From Strongylocentrotus purpuratus (taxonomy: Eukaryota > Echinodermata > Echinoidea > Camarodonta > Strongylocentrotidae), in assembly GCF_000002235.5 (NCBI RefSeq), contig NW_022145551.1:2483501-2547500 (forward strand): a stretch of DNA of 64,000 nucleotides. The letters run 5' to 3'. A program made the translations under genes and the position numbers. Below the pieces are notes generated by a model. The model was not told where the DNA came from. It saw nothing but the letters and a program-made list of their open reading frames with translations, and ran no database searches. Shown piece after piece: positions 37,486-49,270 of the stretch (its first letter is position 1; every line of letters begins with the position of its first letter).

Positions 37486-38504
37486 TTGACTAGACCTACG
37501 CCCGAACCCCTGGCCAACATTAGGACAATCACCTTATAGGCTCACAGTCCGAATGTTTTAATGTGACCTTAAAATAACTTTCACAAAAAAGGACGTCTTG
37601 CGACTAAATAATGATCTCGAGACAAGGGTTTTAAACGCTTTTTAATAGCCCTCCATGTGATACTTACTTTGTCATCATTAGCCACGTTGACATGAAACAT
37701 ACGCACATTCCTTTCATAAGTTCCTCTCTTAATCGGTTGTTTTCTTTATAGAACATTTATCAAAACGACGGCGAGCCTTTGGTACTTTTTTCTTGTAGTA
37801 GCAGCCAATATAACAAAGTAGTATTTTCACTAACGTCATTATTCTCGTTATCTTCGTCATCCCTACCCTTATCATTTCTTTGAATTTGAAAATGAATTTT
37901 TCCGTCGACATTCGTTTAATTTTTTTTTCTTAATAAAAATGTCTAAACGTAAATCTTAAATATTGTTTTTCGTGTTTTGAGACACCACTCTCTCTCGAGA
38001 GGAATGGTGCACAACAAGATGTTTCTTTAAAAACTGTTTTATGAGCCATTAATAATCCAGGAAAAGATTATAATCAATAGCACCGATGGGAGGCGTACAC
38101 CTACAATAATATGCAATGGTATTCAAGATTTCAAGTTCATTGTTTGACTGTTTGCAAGAATTCTAAACGTCCCAATTGTCATTTTATCTCTGACATATCA
38201 GGAAGTATTTTTGTTGGTCATTATCATGTCTGGGTTTTGCTGGTTAGTCTGGGTTTGTTTTTATTTATAGATTGATATATTCGTTCGTTTCATATCGTGA
38301 TTGAATGGATGACTTTTGAACAGCATCTGGGTTTGTTCTTTGCGTGGTGAGCGGATGGGTTTATCCAGAACTATTGCTATTGCTTGAACTGAGTGTAAAG
38401 AAAAACAAAAAAGGCAAATATCGATCATGTCCTTGCAGCTCAGTAGTAATTTGTCTCTTATATCATACATGTATTCCGTTCAGTCTACTAATTTGAGGGT
38501 AAGG
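37486..38504. other. Unique AT-rich sequence
   Basis: No repeats beyond short homopolymers and no supported genes. Confidence 0.4.
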
Positions 38505-38520
38505 CCCCCCCCCCCCCCCC
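38505..38520 (+). repeat. Poly(C) run, 16 bases
   Basis: Uninterrupted C run followed by TTTCC. Confidence 0.95.
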
Positions 38521-39348
38521 TTTCCATGGCAATATGGTACTTTTTTTCTATGTACACATGTCACCGAAATTATCTGATATATAGGCCTAGTTCTCATGAA
38601 ATTGCATGTATTCTAGTATTTCTAGAGATAGCGTACTTTGACTTTCACAGTGCATGAATATGTTACTGCAGTGTTTAACATTTTAAAATCTGCACTTTCA
38701 TCAAGTTTAGTCTGGCGACAAGGATCAATGACTTTTCCCTCTCAATATAAACGATTTAGTCTTGACTTAAGAAATATTAGACTATTAACCATACAGTGAT
38801 AATTTATTTCTGTATATGGAACAGAGTGATAGGTTAGTCTACATATTCCAGACTCGGTCAACTCACTTTCATTGATTGGGTTAAAATGTATACTCGCCTT
38901 GACGTGAAACTAATTGTCATCACCATATTCCACGAGAACGGGAAATCTAGAACAACTTAGATCTACATGACCTATTTTCGCGTTAGAAACGAGACAAATA
39001 TGGGATGAAAACGAGCGAAAACAACGTCCCAACAAATCGAGTGAGATATCATCGGTAGGATTGTCGATAAAACGACTGCTCTTTTAGCAGATGCCCTTGA
39101 CCATGGTGTTAACCGGTATCTGCGAATCTCTGACTTTAATCTGCAAGAAATGTCGAAGATTTCCCGCGGGGTACGACGACAGCACTCGGGTGCATGGCTA
39201 GAGCGGTGTTCACATGGCAGAATATGTAACGATTATTCTTCAAGCGTCATGTGAGCTGTCCATACGGTTTGGTTATCTCAATAATCATATCAAACACGGC
39301 TTATCATATCATATTTCATGAATAAAGAAGCGTGGTTACGATTCAACT
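38521..39348. other. Unique sequence
   Basis: Nothing recognised; CpG-containing patch at 38990-39190 without an open frame of note. Confidence 0.4.
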
Positions 39349-39440
39349 TGATGAGAATAATAATGAATATCATTTATAAAGCGCTGTACTTGCTACAACC
39401 GACTAAATTACTGACATTATTATTGTTATATCACCGGTCA
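39349..39440 (-). mobile_element. SINE 3'-tail fragment
   Basis: AATAATAATGAATATCATTT and TATAAAGCGCTGTACTTGC have the look of the AGCGCT plus (TAA)n tails of the SINEs at 39466 and 47341. No tRNA-like head is attached, so it is probably a 5'-truncated copy. Confidence 0.4.
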
Positions 39441-39465
39441 CTGTTTCAATTACTATTCCACACAC

Positions 39466-39893
39466 TTTAATAATAATACAGTCATAATAATAGTGGGTTC
39501 TTGTATAGCGCTCATGTCAGTCAGATTTGACCCTCCTGGCGCTCCCTTTGTAGAATTCCAGGAACGCTTAACGCAAAGCTTAGCACTTGAGTTTTGCGAT
39601 TGATTGGACATAGTAATCAATGCAATCAATCGCAAAATTCAATCGTATGATCAAATGCTAAGCTTCGTTTTACGGGCCCGATGTAGTAACTTTTTTACGG
39701 GCGCACACAGTCATGCTAATCCAATCACATTGACCTTCGCATCCTATCGAATACCCATTTGGCACCTGGGTAGAAATGAGCAATGAATATAAAAAAATGC
39801 CTTGCTCAATGACATAAGTGCAGTGGCGGGGTTCGAACCATGAATCATTTGATCCATAGTACCGTGATGTATCCACTAGACTACGATATCTCT
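39466..39893 (-). mobile_element. tRNA-derived SINE interrupted by a MITE
   Basis: The minus strand begins near 39893 with a tRNA-like head: A-box-like TAGTCTAGTGGATA and B-box GGTTCGAACCCC (39829-39840). The body follows, with GAGCAAGGCA, ATTTCTACCCAGGTGCC and GGGTATTCGATAGGATGCGA. The far end carries AGCGCTATACAAG and a TATTATTATT-type tail (about 39466-39490). A short inverted-repeat element interrupts it at 39559-39680. The head is degenerate and no anticodon is assigned. Pol III-type internal promoter motifs are present. Confidence 0.75.
39559..39680. mobile_element. MITE nested in a SINE
   Basis: About 122 bp with inverted ends (GCTTAACGCAAAGCTTAGC at left, CGGGCCCGTAAAACGAAGC on the other strand at right). 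Inner repeats TTTTGCGATTGATTG and CAATCAATCGCAAAA lie around a short spacer, so it folds into a hairpin. It breaks the SINE body, so it must post-date the SINE insertion. Confidence 0.65.
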
Positions 39894-41520
39894 ACAACTA
39901 CGATAGGAAATATCTACTTGGCGGCCTATTTCTAGAATATTGGCATGGCACATGACACTGGATGGACAGCGGATGATTTAAATACAACTTTATCAAAAAG
40001 AAGGGACATTTCGTTGTGAGCACACGCGATACACGTCTTAAATCCATTATCACCCATCCTCACGCATTAATTCTAACTTCAATCTGAGCTGATATACCCG
40101 TTCATACAACTCTTATATCATATTTGACAATATTATTCATGACTAGTTAACGGATAATAAACGGGATAAACGGCACTCATTTCGCGCGTTGATTGCCATT
40201 TTGTTTACCAATGAAAAATGCCCTATATCCCAGCCTTTTAGACGAGACCGATACCAGACAGATACCAGACCGATAAAGACCAAACATACAAAGGAATCAT
40301 AATTGTTATATACTGCGAAAAACCGAGAAATGTGTCGGTAATCATGTCGCTTCAAAGTCGGACGAATGTACAACGTGAAGGTGTGATAAAGATATAGAAT
40401 ATTACAGTCCGTGCTTTGATTTGTTTTTCTTTCTTTAACACAAAAACGATTTATACGAACATTCATTTTGGGCATGTTTATCATACAAATGCAGGTTTTT
40501 CAGAATATATTTTCGAATTTTAATATAGGCCTTCTATACACATGAGAAAGTGCAAAGACAAGGCGTTGCACTTTTTTCGTCTTACAAGATCACGTGATTA
40601 TATCATATCAATCATTGAGTCATCCCACTATCTATTTTTCGTGATTTAAACCAAAATATTTATTTATGGGATGAAAAGGTTCAAGGATATTCTCCTCTTT
40701 TTACGATATTTGTTTTGTACCGGTGATTAAGGCGGTGAAATCGAAAATATGTCGGTAGAATTTATGAGTAATGACAAATATCACAAAAGTGACATGGAAG
40801 AGAAAGATACAATATTGGAAAAAGTTTTGGCAACTCTGGATGAACAATTTATGTCATTCCTGCAATCTGATATCCAAAAAAATACATGATATTGGGCCAA
40901 ATTCAAAATTGACAAATTGAAGGTAGTCTATCAATAAATGAAGGTTTAATACTTATGAAAAGGGGGTTAATTCAACAAGGACATTTTTTACAAAACAAGT
41001 TAGGATAATATTTTTTAGATAAACAACCTGCATTCTTTGTCTGTCCGTTAGGAAGAACACAAACGAGTAAAGAGAAATGTATGAAGACGAATTACGAAGG
41101 ATTTCGAATTTGTTTCTTGACCTGAATATACTTCAAACTTCTCCAAGGAAACTATTATCACCCAATCTGTACTTTTTTTCTCTCCTTGATCCCACCTACT
41201 CATCTTGGCGTTGGGTTTCTTTTCAGGAATAGAAAACGGAAATCAAGTGTAACATATAGTAATAACAAGCCCTCAGATATCAGATATAGGTTCTGGAGGA
41301 GGCGAGATTTCTAAAATAGATTACTTTGTACGTCTTCATCGAAACATCAATTACAAAGTCGCTTCACCCTCTTCATGTCTTAAGAAATAAAAGGGTAATA
41401 TTTATTTCAGGTTATGCATCTTTTTTATATCTTCCTTTTTGTTAATTTTCTTATTTCTCTACTAATTAGCAACTTGTGAACAAAATCTTTTATAATATGT
41501 TATCCCCATATACTCTCACC
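39894..41520. other. Unique AT-rich sequence
   Basis: No repeats or genes recognised. The 113-codon minus frame at 40143-40484 has no domain or signal that I can name. An imperfect direct duplication ACC(G)ATACCAGAC occurs at 40247-40274. Confidence 0.35.
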
Positions 41521-41738
41521 CATCCTCCATTCCTTTCCTCTCTCTCTGTCCTCCCCCTCCTCTGTTATCTGAGTCTCTTCATTTCTTTATGTCCTCTCAA
41601 TGTTCTTCCTTTTCTGTAACCCCCCTTCTTTTCTCTTTTCTCTTTCTCTTTTCTCTTTCTCTCTCTCTCTCTCTCTCATTCTCTCTTTTGTTCTACCTTT
41701 ATTTCACTTTCTGTCTCTTTCTTTCTCTCTCTATATAT

Positions 41739-41830
<92 letters not shown>
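41521..41830 (+). repeat. (CT)n microsatellite block
   Basis: Polypyrimidine DNA beginning with TCCTCTC/TTTCTC units and becoming near-pure (CT)n at about 41740-41830. Ser/Leu/Phe-rich frames of 78-118 codons are artefacts. Confidence 0.95.
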
Positions 41831-41833
<3 letters not shown>

Positions 41834-42782
41834 TATTCCACCTCACTCCCCTAACCCCTTCCCTGTACTTTTCAATCGCAGTACAATGTCAGTCATCGTT
41901 TCTTTCTTTACAATCCACAACAACTTTTCCGCTTCCGTTTCATAACCTAACACAAATGAAAAGAAACTTTTAAATCCCACACCCGGCCTGCGGGAGGAAA
42001 AGAGCATTCTTGGATGTGTGTTTCTTGAACAAATAAACCATAAAAGAGAAATCATCTTCCGATGCTAAATCCAGATAGCGATTATCATCGATGGCGATGT
42101 TTTCTTTATCAACGTTGACAATTCAATTAACTTTCACCGAAAGAAGGGGGAAAAGAGAATCGGCGACGCATATTTGGTCAAACCCGTCCGCCCACCTGAG
42201 ATGGAGCTCAGACAGTCACGAGCAAAGTCGCGAAACGGGGACAAGGAGGCGAAACTATTTGTCTTGGTCTGTTTCTCAAAAGCAAACCTATGTCTTAGAT
42301 GTGGTTCAGCCCGTAATGCGTCACAATCCCTTTCAAAATAAATGCTAAGGCGAGATATTTCAAGGAGGGTTGTTCCGCCGAGATGACGGGAGATTCGGAG
42401 ATGGATTTTACGGATGATCTCTTCGCGAGATATCTCTTGATATCAAACGGTGCGAGTCCCCCACTCATATTACTACCACGACAAACAACCATAGTACACT
42501 CCCTGTTCCCCTTTTCATTCCTTTTATGACATCACAATGCATTTACCTCCTTCTTCCTGAGCTCGGCGTGACCCGTTCACATATAGCCAGCTTAAACCTT
42601 CCTCAGCACAACGCAGCGCATCACTGCACCCTCATATGGCGCCCTCGGTCATAGCACGTAACATGGACGCCGAAATTGGCCTTACTTGCAGTGTCGCATA
42701 GTACAAACTGGGTGAGTTTTGCAATAAAATGCCTTCTCCAAAGCCACCCATGAGGAGATAGGAGGGGGCTGGCAGAGAGTAG

Positions 42783-43160
42783 TCAAAGTTCGAGTGACCC
42801 TGATACACACGTTGGCTTAGCTTTGTTGAAATAAGTTTTGACACGAATAGCTTCATAATCAAAAGTTCCTGCTTTAGCTTTTGGAGCCATTCCTGACGGA
42901 ATGTTGATAGAAAAACACCTATGTCTCCCACGGGATGGACATTTAATTTTTGAATTTTTAACGATTGCGGGGGGGAATGAAAAATTGTCTTTTTCAACGA
43001 TATAAGCGATATATACGACTACATCAACATTCCGATAGAGGATTAATGCAGTCACCATGGTTAATACGGTTGCCATGGATACCATAGTGTAGATCCTCAT
43101 CATCTTTTTCTCTTTAATCGATCTCGTCCATTTTCTTCCAATAACTATACCATCGTCCAC
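42783..43160 (-). CDS. Hypothetical type II membrane-protein-like exon (speculative)
   Basis: A 125-codon minus-strand frame that I do not recognise. The translation has a basic segment (GRKWTRSIKEKK) followed by a hydrophobic stretch at about residues 21-55 (MMRIYTMVSMATVLTMVTAL onward). A soluble part follows with two Cys and KCPSRGRHRCFSINIPSGM. That is the layout of a signal-anchor protein, so it could be a first coding exon. Against it: there is no matching second exon, the frame closes without a clear splice donor, the start codon is not in a strong context, and another frame is open across part of it on the same strand (42632-42997). It is weighted as a candidate only. Confidence 0.18.
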   Translation of the reverse strand: MDDGIVIGRKWTRSIKEKKMMRIYTMVSMATVLTMVTALILYRNVDVVVYIAYIVEKDNFSFPPAIVKNSKIKCPSRGRHRCFSINIPSGMAPKAKAGTFDYEAIRVKTYFNKAKPTCVSGSLEL

Positions 43161-43987
43161 CCCTTCTTTTTTTAATTTTCTTTATTTTTGTGTTTGTTCG
43201 CTTTTGTTTTGTTGTTACCGTGTTTTTGTCTTTTTTGAAGCACTTTATAATCAAATGTAAAGCATAAATTGTATTACTTTTGTTTGAAGCCATATGGGCG
43301 TTAACACCTTCGTTCTAACACAGAGTTAACGCTCTACTGCTTCCAATACAAATGAATTTCTAATGCCCCATCTACAGTTAGAAAGTGGTTTGCAAAACGT
43401 GGAATGGACAAGTTGCATAGCTAACTACAGGTTTGTATGAGAAGATGAAGTTTTTTTTTTGTAAAATCGTAATTAGAAAGTCATATATCATTTTCTTAGA
43501 TTAAATAAAAAGTTAATAGATACTCCTGCATATTTCTTTGGCACACATGCATAAAGAATTCAGTATGTTTACATTTAGATATTGAAGTTCAATTGAACAC
43601 TCTTGAAAGAAAGAACATGCCATACATGTTTGAACAATAGACGAAGAAATGAATCGAAACATCAAACAATAATCTGGATTAATTGATTCTATAATATTCA
43701 ATATAATTAGATAAGTTATTTACATTTCAGTTAAAGGTGGAGATACGAAGGAGGAAAAGGGGAAAGTTCTCTGAATAAAAATGTGACAGGGATAACTTGG
43801 CAAAACGAATGCGAAACACCACACGCGAAAAACAAGGAATACCAATAATTATTGAGATTTTGTATGAATTGTAAAAAAGGGAAGAAAGGAAAATAAAGAA
43901 AAGATAAGGAGATAAGAGAAGTGGGGGAGGGGGCGGAGATGAGAGGTAAGAGGAGGGCAATGGGATGAGAGAGCTGGGGAGAGAGAA
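43161..43987. other. Unique AT-rich sequence
   Basis: Contains a small hairpin GCGTTAAC..GTTAACGC at about 43298-43332. The minus-strand Ser/Pro-rich frames near 43727-44064 reflect the purine-rich DNA that begins around 43870. Confidence 0.4.
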
Positions 43988-44030
43988 GTGGCGAGAGGGG
44001 GAGGTGGATGGGGGGAGAGGGAAAGAGAGA

Positions 44031-44061
<31 letters not shown>

Positions 44062-44062
44062 C
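43988..44062 (+). repeat. (GA)n microsatellite
   Basis: GGGGGA-rich start followed by about 18 GA units. Confidence 0.93.
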
Positions 44063-45342
44063 AAGGGTAGGATAAAGAGAAGAAAAGAAGAGAGAAAGTG
44101 GGTCTATTCCATCTCTCTCTTTACACCAGTCTGTTCACAGCCTCGGAGACGGGAGTGTGCGGGCTTGTAACCGTAGCTCGGCCCGACCCCACCAACAAAA
44201 GCTACCGATGTCCCTTTGCGCTGTCTCTTAAATCCATCATTATTGCAACGAGGCGATATATGTTTCAATTTCTCTCAATTGTTTTGCATGACGTTTTCAA
44301 AACCACTCGTGCTAACCCTTAAAGCACGCTGCAATTTGGGGGGGTTGTGACTTTATTGATCCCCAAAACACTTGTTTATTTTGCAGATCAGTGCGTGTAT
44401 CACATCTTATTCGTTTTTAAGCATTCTAGATTGCCAAGTGTTGCAGCTGTCTTTAAATTTCAACTTGTTTATTTTATATTCAGTGTTTTGTTATGAATGA
44501 ACATGAGAAATAAAATACGCAACTGTTACGCAGGATTGTTTTGAACGGATCGCGTTACCGGAAAATATGCATGGATTAAACAAAATAATCGCATTGGCGC
44601 CATAATCGTTTTCCCCAATTCCTTTATCTTATATGATGAAGAGTATTATTTATTCCGAAGTCAAACTTATCACACTTTACAAAAGAAATGTATAGAAATA
44701 TGTTCAATATTTTCAAACTTAACGCTTCATTTCACTGCTTAGGGCAATTGTATGTAGTAGCTGTGGGACATTTCCATTTTCCAACGCTTTACTACTAAAC
44801 TGAGATTAATTTGGAGGTCGACGCTATATGACAAGTGAATATTTGTTATCTTAAATTATAGCATGTGGGCCTGTATTGGAAGGTACGATTTAAATTATCG
44901 ACATTGGTCTTGAAAGTTGTCGAATTGTATATTAATTGGGCTGAGACGCCAAACGAAAAAACCCATTAAAAACACCATGCTAAATGTTGTCACCGCTGTT
45001 TTTTGATAAAAAAGATTATTTGAACTTCATTAAGAAAATAAGAATTAAGATCTAAATAAAAGCAGTGATTTCACAGGAATCGAATGCCATTTTTATATAC
45101 AACAGTACAATCTTAATAAAGGCTTTAAAAAAAATGATTTCTCGACATGTATTTCAAAAATATATAGACTAGAATTGAATGTGAAATCAATTTTTACACA
45201 TAAATTGGCAACAAGTAGATGAGATGGAGCATCTTTCTGTAAACGTGGTAAAATCCGGTCCTGTACATTTCAGCTCCATCTCAAGATCGTAGCAACAAGA
45301 ACTGCAATATTCGAGAGAAAAACACTTGCACGGTAGATCATT
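44063..45342. other. Unique AT-rich sequence
   Basis: Nothing recognised. An eight-base G run lies near 44338. No frame over 75 codons. Confidence 0.4.
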
Positions 45343-45715
45343 TTGTAGGTATATTTATCCGTCATTATCTTTCTCCAGAATCATGGATTTAGCTCATGCT
45401 GCAATCATAATTAAAAACATTTAGGTCAGTCAGGAACCCCATGACTTTTACAAGCCTGTCTGATTATCAAGATATTTATGATTGGAATTTTAATCAAAAA
45501 TTTCAAAAACCGTTTCCTAACGTTATTTATAACACTACAGTCAATTGGGGAAATTAATATGGAGAAACCGGTCACTCAAAGATTTTTTTTTTTTTACTTC
45601 TTGATCATTTTGAAGCGCAATTGGTTTAGGGCTTCAATATCAAACCATATCACAGACATTGATATCACGTAGGGCCATGAATCTCAGATTTAATATTGCT
45701 AAACGATGCCTTTAA
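45343..45715 (-). mobile_element. TTAA-flanked MITE, family A copy 3
   Basis: Reverse orientation relative to 1574-1960. The right end keeps GATGCCTTTAA (TTAA at 45712-45715). The left end has decayed to TTGTAGGTATATTTATCC, with TTGT in place of TTAA. Shared blocks include GGTCAGTCAGGA, CCCATGACTTTTACAAGCC and AACACTACAGTCAATTG. It has an expanded T run near 45583. Confidence 0.82.
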
Positions 45716-46552
45716 AGGAATTTGTTATCTTATTTTTGATTTGGGTCATCTTTCTCTGATCATACTCTGACACCGTGTAAGTACAATTTTTACAAGTTTT
45801 CGTCACCCTCAAGGCTCGAGCAACGCCAATGGATCCAAACGACCGACAGAGCACGGCAGACAGGACAGGAGACAAATAAACAAACAATTGACAAGATAGA
45901 TGGGAGGAACAAGATCGGACTGCTTTGATCAGAGTTTGAGATGAAACACTCGCCAGTGAAACAAGGAATATTGACCGCTAGGGATAGCTGGCCCTCATAT
46001 CGTCCCACGCGGCTACATTTATGTGGTGTTTGCACCAATTTCATGACCTTAGAATATAAGTGCATTTAGATGTGACTCATTTGGGAATGTTTAACCCAAA
46101 CATTAAATAATTTCAAATGATCTAAACATGGTGCCTCGAGAAGCAACTAGAGATTGTCATTTGTTTATGTTTAGGTACATAAGAAATTACGCCCATCGAT
46201 AATTGGGGTACCTATGGTTTTATTCTTCTTCGTCTGTTTTCGTTTCTTTCGAAGCCGATCCGAAACTAACCTCGGCCAGACGTATCATCGGCTTGTCGAC
46301 TTCCCGACTGAAATAAAACCTTTAATTGCTCTCAGTCGGCATACTAAACAATATCGAAGTGGGCGGCGAGGGGAGTTGGAACAACGGTAAACAACGATCG
46401 CTGGGGAAATATTGCCTTACAAAAAGCTTGTCATCTCTTCTCTTGTAAGTTGTCGGTGATTGCCGATCGGAGGTGATGATAGCCGACCGCCGATGGTCAA
46501 CTCGTGCTAAGATCAGGAAGATGGAGGAAGATGTATGCCGTGGTATTGGAAG
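45716..46552. other. Unique sequence
   Basis: Moderate GC with AGCCGATCC and CCGATCGG patches. A 91-codon minus frame (45790-46065) has a hydrophobic middle but no other support. Confidence 0.35.
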
Positions 46553-46870
46553 AGCATTGGTGGTGGTGGCGGTGATGGTGATGTTGGAGGTGACGGCGGT
46601 GGTGGTGGTGGTGGTGATGTTGGAGGTGGTGGTGATGGTGATGATTGTGCTGGGGGTGTTAAGGGTGGTGGTGGTAAGGGTGGTGGTTGCGGTGGTGGTT
46701 ATGGTTGTGGTGGTGGTGGTATAGTGATGGTTGTAGTGGCGGCGGTGGTGTTGGAGTTAGTGGTGATGGCGGTGGTGGTGGTGAAGGTGTTGTCGGTCAT
46801 GGTGGTCGTGGCGGGGTAGGTGGTGGTCGTGATGATGATGGAGATCAATGTTGGTGGTGATGGTGATAAT
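46553..46870 (+). repeat. (GGT)n-rich trinucleotide repeat
   Basis: Imperfect GGT/GAT/GTT triplets, most commonly GGTGGTGGT with GGTGATGGTGAT. One phase reads as a Gly-rich frame (46535-46819) and another as a Val-rich frame (46473-46724), which are composition artefacts. Confidence 0.93.
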
Positions 46871-47035
46871 GATGGGGATGTTTGTTTACACGGATTGTTG
46901 CAGATAATTATGATGGCAATGGTGGTTAACAGGAGTGGAGATGGGGGTATTCACAAATATTTAATGCAATTCAATTTAATTCAAATTGTATTGATTACAA
47001 TCAAATTTTTTAAACATTGCAAAATAAATTTGAAG

Positions 47036-47170
47036 ATGATAATGGTGGTGGTGATAGTGGTGTTGTTGAGGTTACTGTGGTGATGATGGTGATTAAATTG
47101 GTAGTGCTTGTGGTGACGATGGTGGTGGTGGTATAGTGAGGGTGGTGAGTCTGACAGTGATGGTGGATAA
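47036..47170 (+). repeat. Second (GGT/GAT)n-like patch
   Basis: Same triplet style as 46553-46870, more diverged. The two are separated by an AATT-rich unique segment (46960-47035). Confidence 0.7.
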
Positions 47171-47340
47171 AGTGATGGCAATGGTCGTTACGATATTAAA
47201 CATGGTTAACAAAAGACATGGTGGTGTTGTTAGGGACGACGGTGCACAGTAGTACCGATGATGGCGATAAATGGTAACATGGTGGTTTAAGTGGTGACAA
47301 ACTTATTGACGGTGAAGAAAACGGTGATGTAAATGGTAAA

Positions 47341-47480
47341 TAATAATAATAATAAAAACGTTACAAGCGCTTACCACCGAAGTCTCTAAGCGCTAAAAGT
47401 ATACTCTCGCCCGATGAGGGACTTGAACCCGCGACCCTCTGATTAAAAGTCAGATGCTCTACCGACTGAGCTAACCGGGC
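47341..47480 (-). mobile_element. Short SINE-like unit with tRNA-Lys head
   Basis: Downstream of the tRNA-like sequence on the minus strand come AGCGCTTAGAGACTTCGG and TAAGCGCTTG, the latter an inverted echo of the former. A (TTA)n-type tail (47341-47354 on the plus strand) follows. The AGCGCT plus (TAA)n ending is shared with the SINE at 39466-39893. I infer a very short tRNA-Lys SINE. The alternative is a tRNA gene standing beside an unrelated tail. Confidence 0.5.
47408..47480 (-). tRNA. tRNA-Lys(TTT)-like gene
   Basis: 73 bases fold as a full cloverleaf. The acceptor GCCCGGT pairs with ATCGGGC (one G:T) and the discriminator base is G. D stem GCTC/GAGC and anticodon stem TCTGA/TCAGA are perfect. 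The loop CTTTTAA gives anticodon TTT, and the T arm GCGGG-TTCAAGT-CCCTC has one C:T mismatch. A-box TAGCTCAGTCGGTA and B-box GGTTCAAGTCC are intact, and TTTT follows about 10 bases after the 3' end as a Pol III terminator. The sequence is very close to the animal tRNA-Lys(TTT) consensus. The T-stem mismatch and the SINE-like DNA downstream raise the possibility that it is a young SINE head or tRNA pseudogene. Confidence 0.75.
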
Positions 47481-48156
47481 TTCGGCGACGGTGACGGTGT
47501 TGGTGAAAATGCAGGAATTGAATTGATTTTTTTTTTTTTTACATATCTATCATACCAACGGATTAAAGTTTGGAAATTAGAAAATATTAACTGAGCAATA
47601 TAATAAAAACACCATCAGAGGGCTGGAAATCTTTATACATTGGATGGTTACAACAGCACGCTTTTATCCATTCAAATTGATCACGTTGAAAGAAGATAAA
47701 ACTCCCATTAGCAGTTTGGATTATAATTTGAGGATGGCATCTTGACAATCCACTGTGATGATAAACTATTAAAGAATCGGAGAATGAGGGCGCTATGTCA
47801 ATTATCGTTGCTGTGGTTCATCGCGAGTGCATTATTTATTTTGAAGACAAGTTAATTACGGAATCAAAACAATTATTTAAGAAATAACAAATATGTAAGC
47901 AAGCCATATCAACTTTCTAATATCAAGAAAGTGGAATATGAGCAGTGAAACTTTGGTTCCTGTATGATAGATTAAGATACACTGTACGTTAATTAAACAG
48001 TGTTGATAGTGTGATAGATCCTACGTGTATACTTTCTCAGCTTTTGGATTTATTTATTCTATTGAAGAAGAGAGGACCTTTAACTTATTAATTTTAACAG
48101 CAGATATTGTTAGAATTTACATGCACGAAATCTGAAATTATGTCAGATTGAAAATC
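47481..48156. other. Unique AT-rich sequence
   Basis: A GGTGACGGTGTTGGTG patch abuts the tRNA; a run of 13 or so T lies near 47527. No genes. Confidence 0.45.
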
Positions 48157-48660
48157 TTAAAGGTAATACAAAGTTTTGGGAAATTTTGAAAACGGGGTGG
48201 ATAGTGATTCTTTACAATTTTGATATATTTGGATGTCGTCCCATGTGGATGTATTATAAGCACTAGAAAATTTAGCCTCTAAAACACTTCTGTTTTCGAG
48301 AAAAATTAAATACAAAAATTTACCGGTGCTCCCGGTAAATTTTGAAAAAGCGCCTACGGCCGTACAAAGGTAGCTGCGACCATGAAATTCTCAGAATATG
48401 TAGTTGTGATATATAATTTCCAAACGGGAAAAGCTAGTCGGTCGATTTTAGTCAAAAACATTGTTTCATAGCTTAATTAATATCTTGACCTTGAGAGGGA
48501 GCTATACAACATAAAGACTTTATTATTTACAATTTCATAACTTTAGACTCGATTTCAACTGCGACAACGATCAATGAATCTTGTAGGATCGCATATGCTA
48601 ACAATATGTTAATTTGAACCAAATTCATGACCCCATACTAAAACTTTGTATTACCTTTAA
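48157..48660. mobile_element. 504-bp TTAA-flanked element
   Basis: Inverted ends TTAAAGGTAATACAAAGTTT (48157 on) and its complement AAACTTTGTATTACCTTTAA (to 48660) match over about 23 bases and are bounded by TTAA. The interior includes the inverted patch TTTACCGGTGC / CCCGGTAAATTT around 48320. No other copy is in the window and no frame of note lies within. It is a fourth family sharing the TTAAAGG start. Confidence 0.85.
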
Positions 48661-49188
48661 TTGTGTTTTTGTTAGCATGTCGAGCGGATGCATTTTTAAA
48701 CATTCCAGTCCTCTTTTTATTCGTTTCAAATGATAGGCGGATAGATGGGGAAGGAGGGGGGCTTTCTCTAAAAAAATATTAAACAAAAAGCCCCCACATG
48801 ATGTTCGTCGAAGGGTCGATCATGAGACCCACACGCACGGTCTATTTCCGACACGACACCTTCAAGAAAACAAGCGTGTTGATGCCCTTACGAGGTGAAA
48901 CCAAACCTTGTTTGTGGGCCAGAAATTAGTCCCTTAGGACCAGGACCATGGCCATGACTTGGTCTAGGAACTCTCGGACCTCACAAATAGTGGAAGTTCT
49001 TAAAATGTCAAAAATAAAAAAGCATTGGCATTATAGACGAAGAATTGGGCTTAAAGAGGTCACTTGGTCAAGATGATTTTTATCACCTTTGGTTTGATCG
49101 CGGTCAAACTTGAATTCATCCAGGCGTTTTTAGACTTGACTCCACCAAGAGGTTTGTTTTTCAGCCTTCAATAATTATACTACCCTCG
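48661..49188. other. Unique sequence
   Basis: A GGGGAAGGAGGGGGGC patch at about 48749 and GGACCAGGACCATGGCCATG at about 48938. No gene recognised. Confidence 0.4.
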
Positions 49189-49210
49189 TTTCTCTCTTTC
49201 TCTCTCTCTG

Positions 49211-49265
<55 letters not shown>

Positions 49266-49270
49266 CTCTC
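49189..49270 (+). repeat. (CT)n microsatellite
   Basis: CT tract with TCTG interruptions at the start, about 27 uninterrupted units in the core. Confidence 0.95.

Noticed and set aside
46473..46819. Gly-rich and Val-rich protein-like frames
   Set aside because: They are alternative phases of the GGT-rich trinucleotide repeat.
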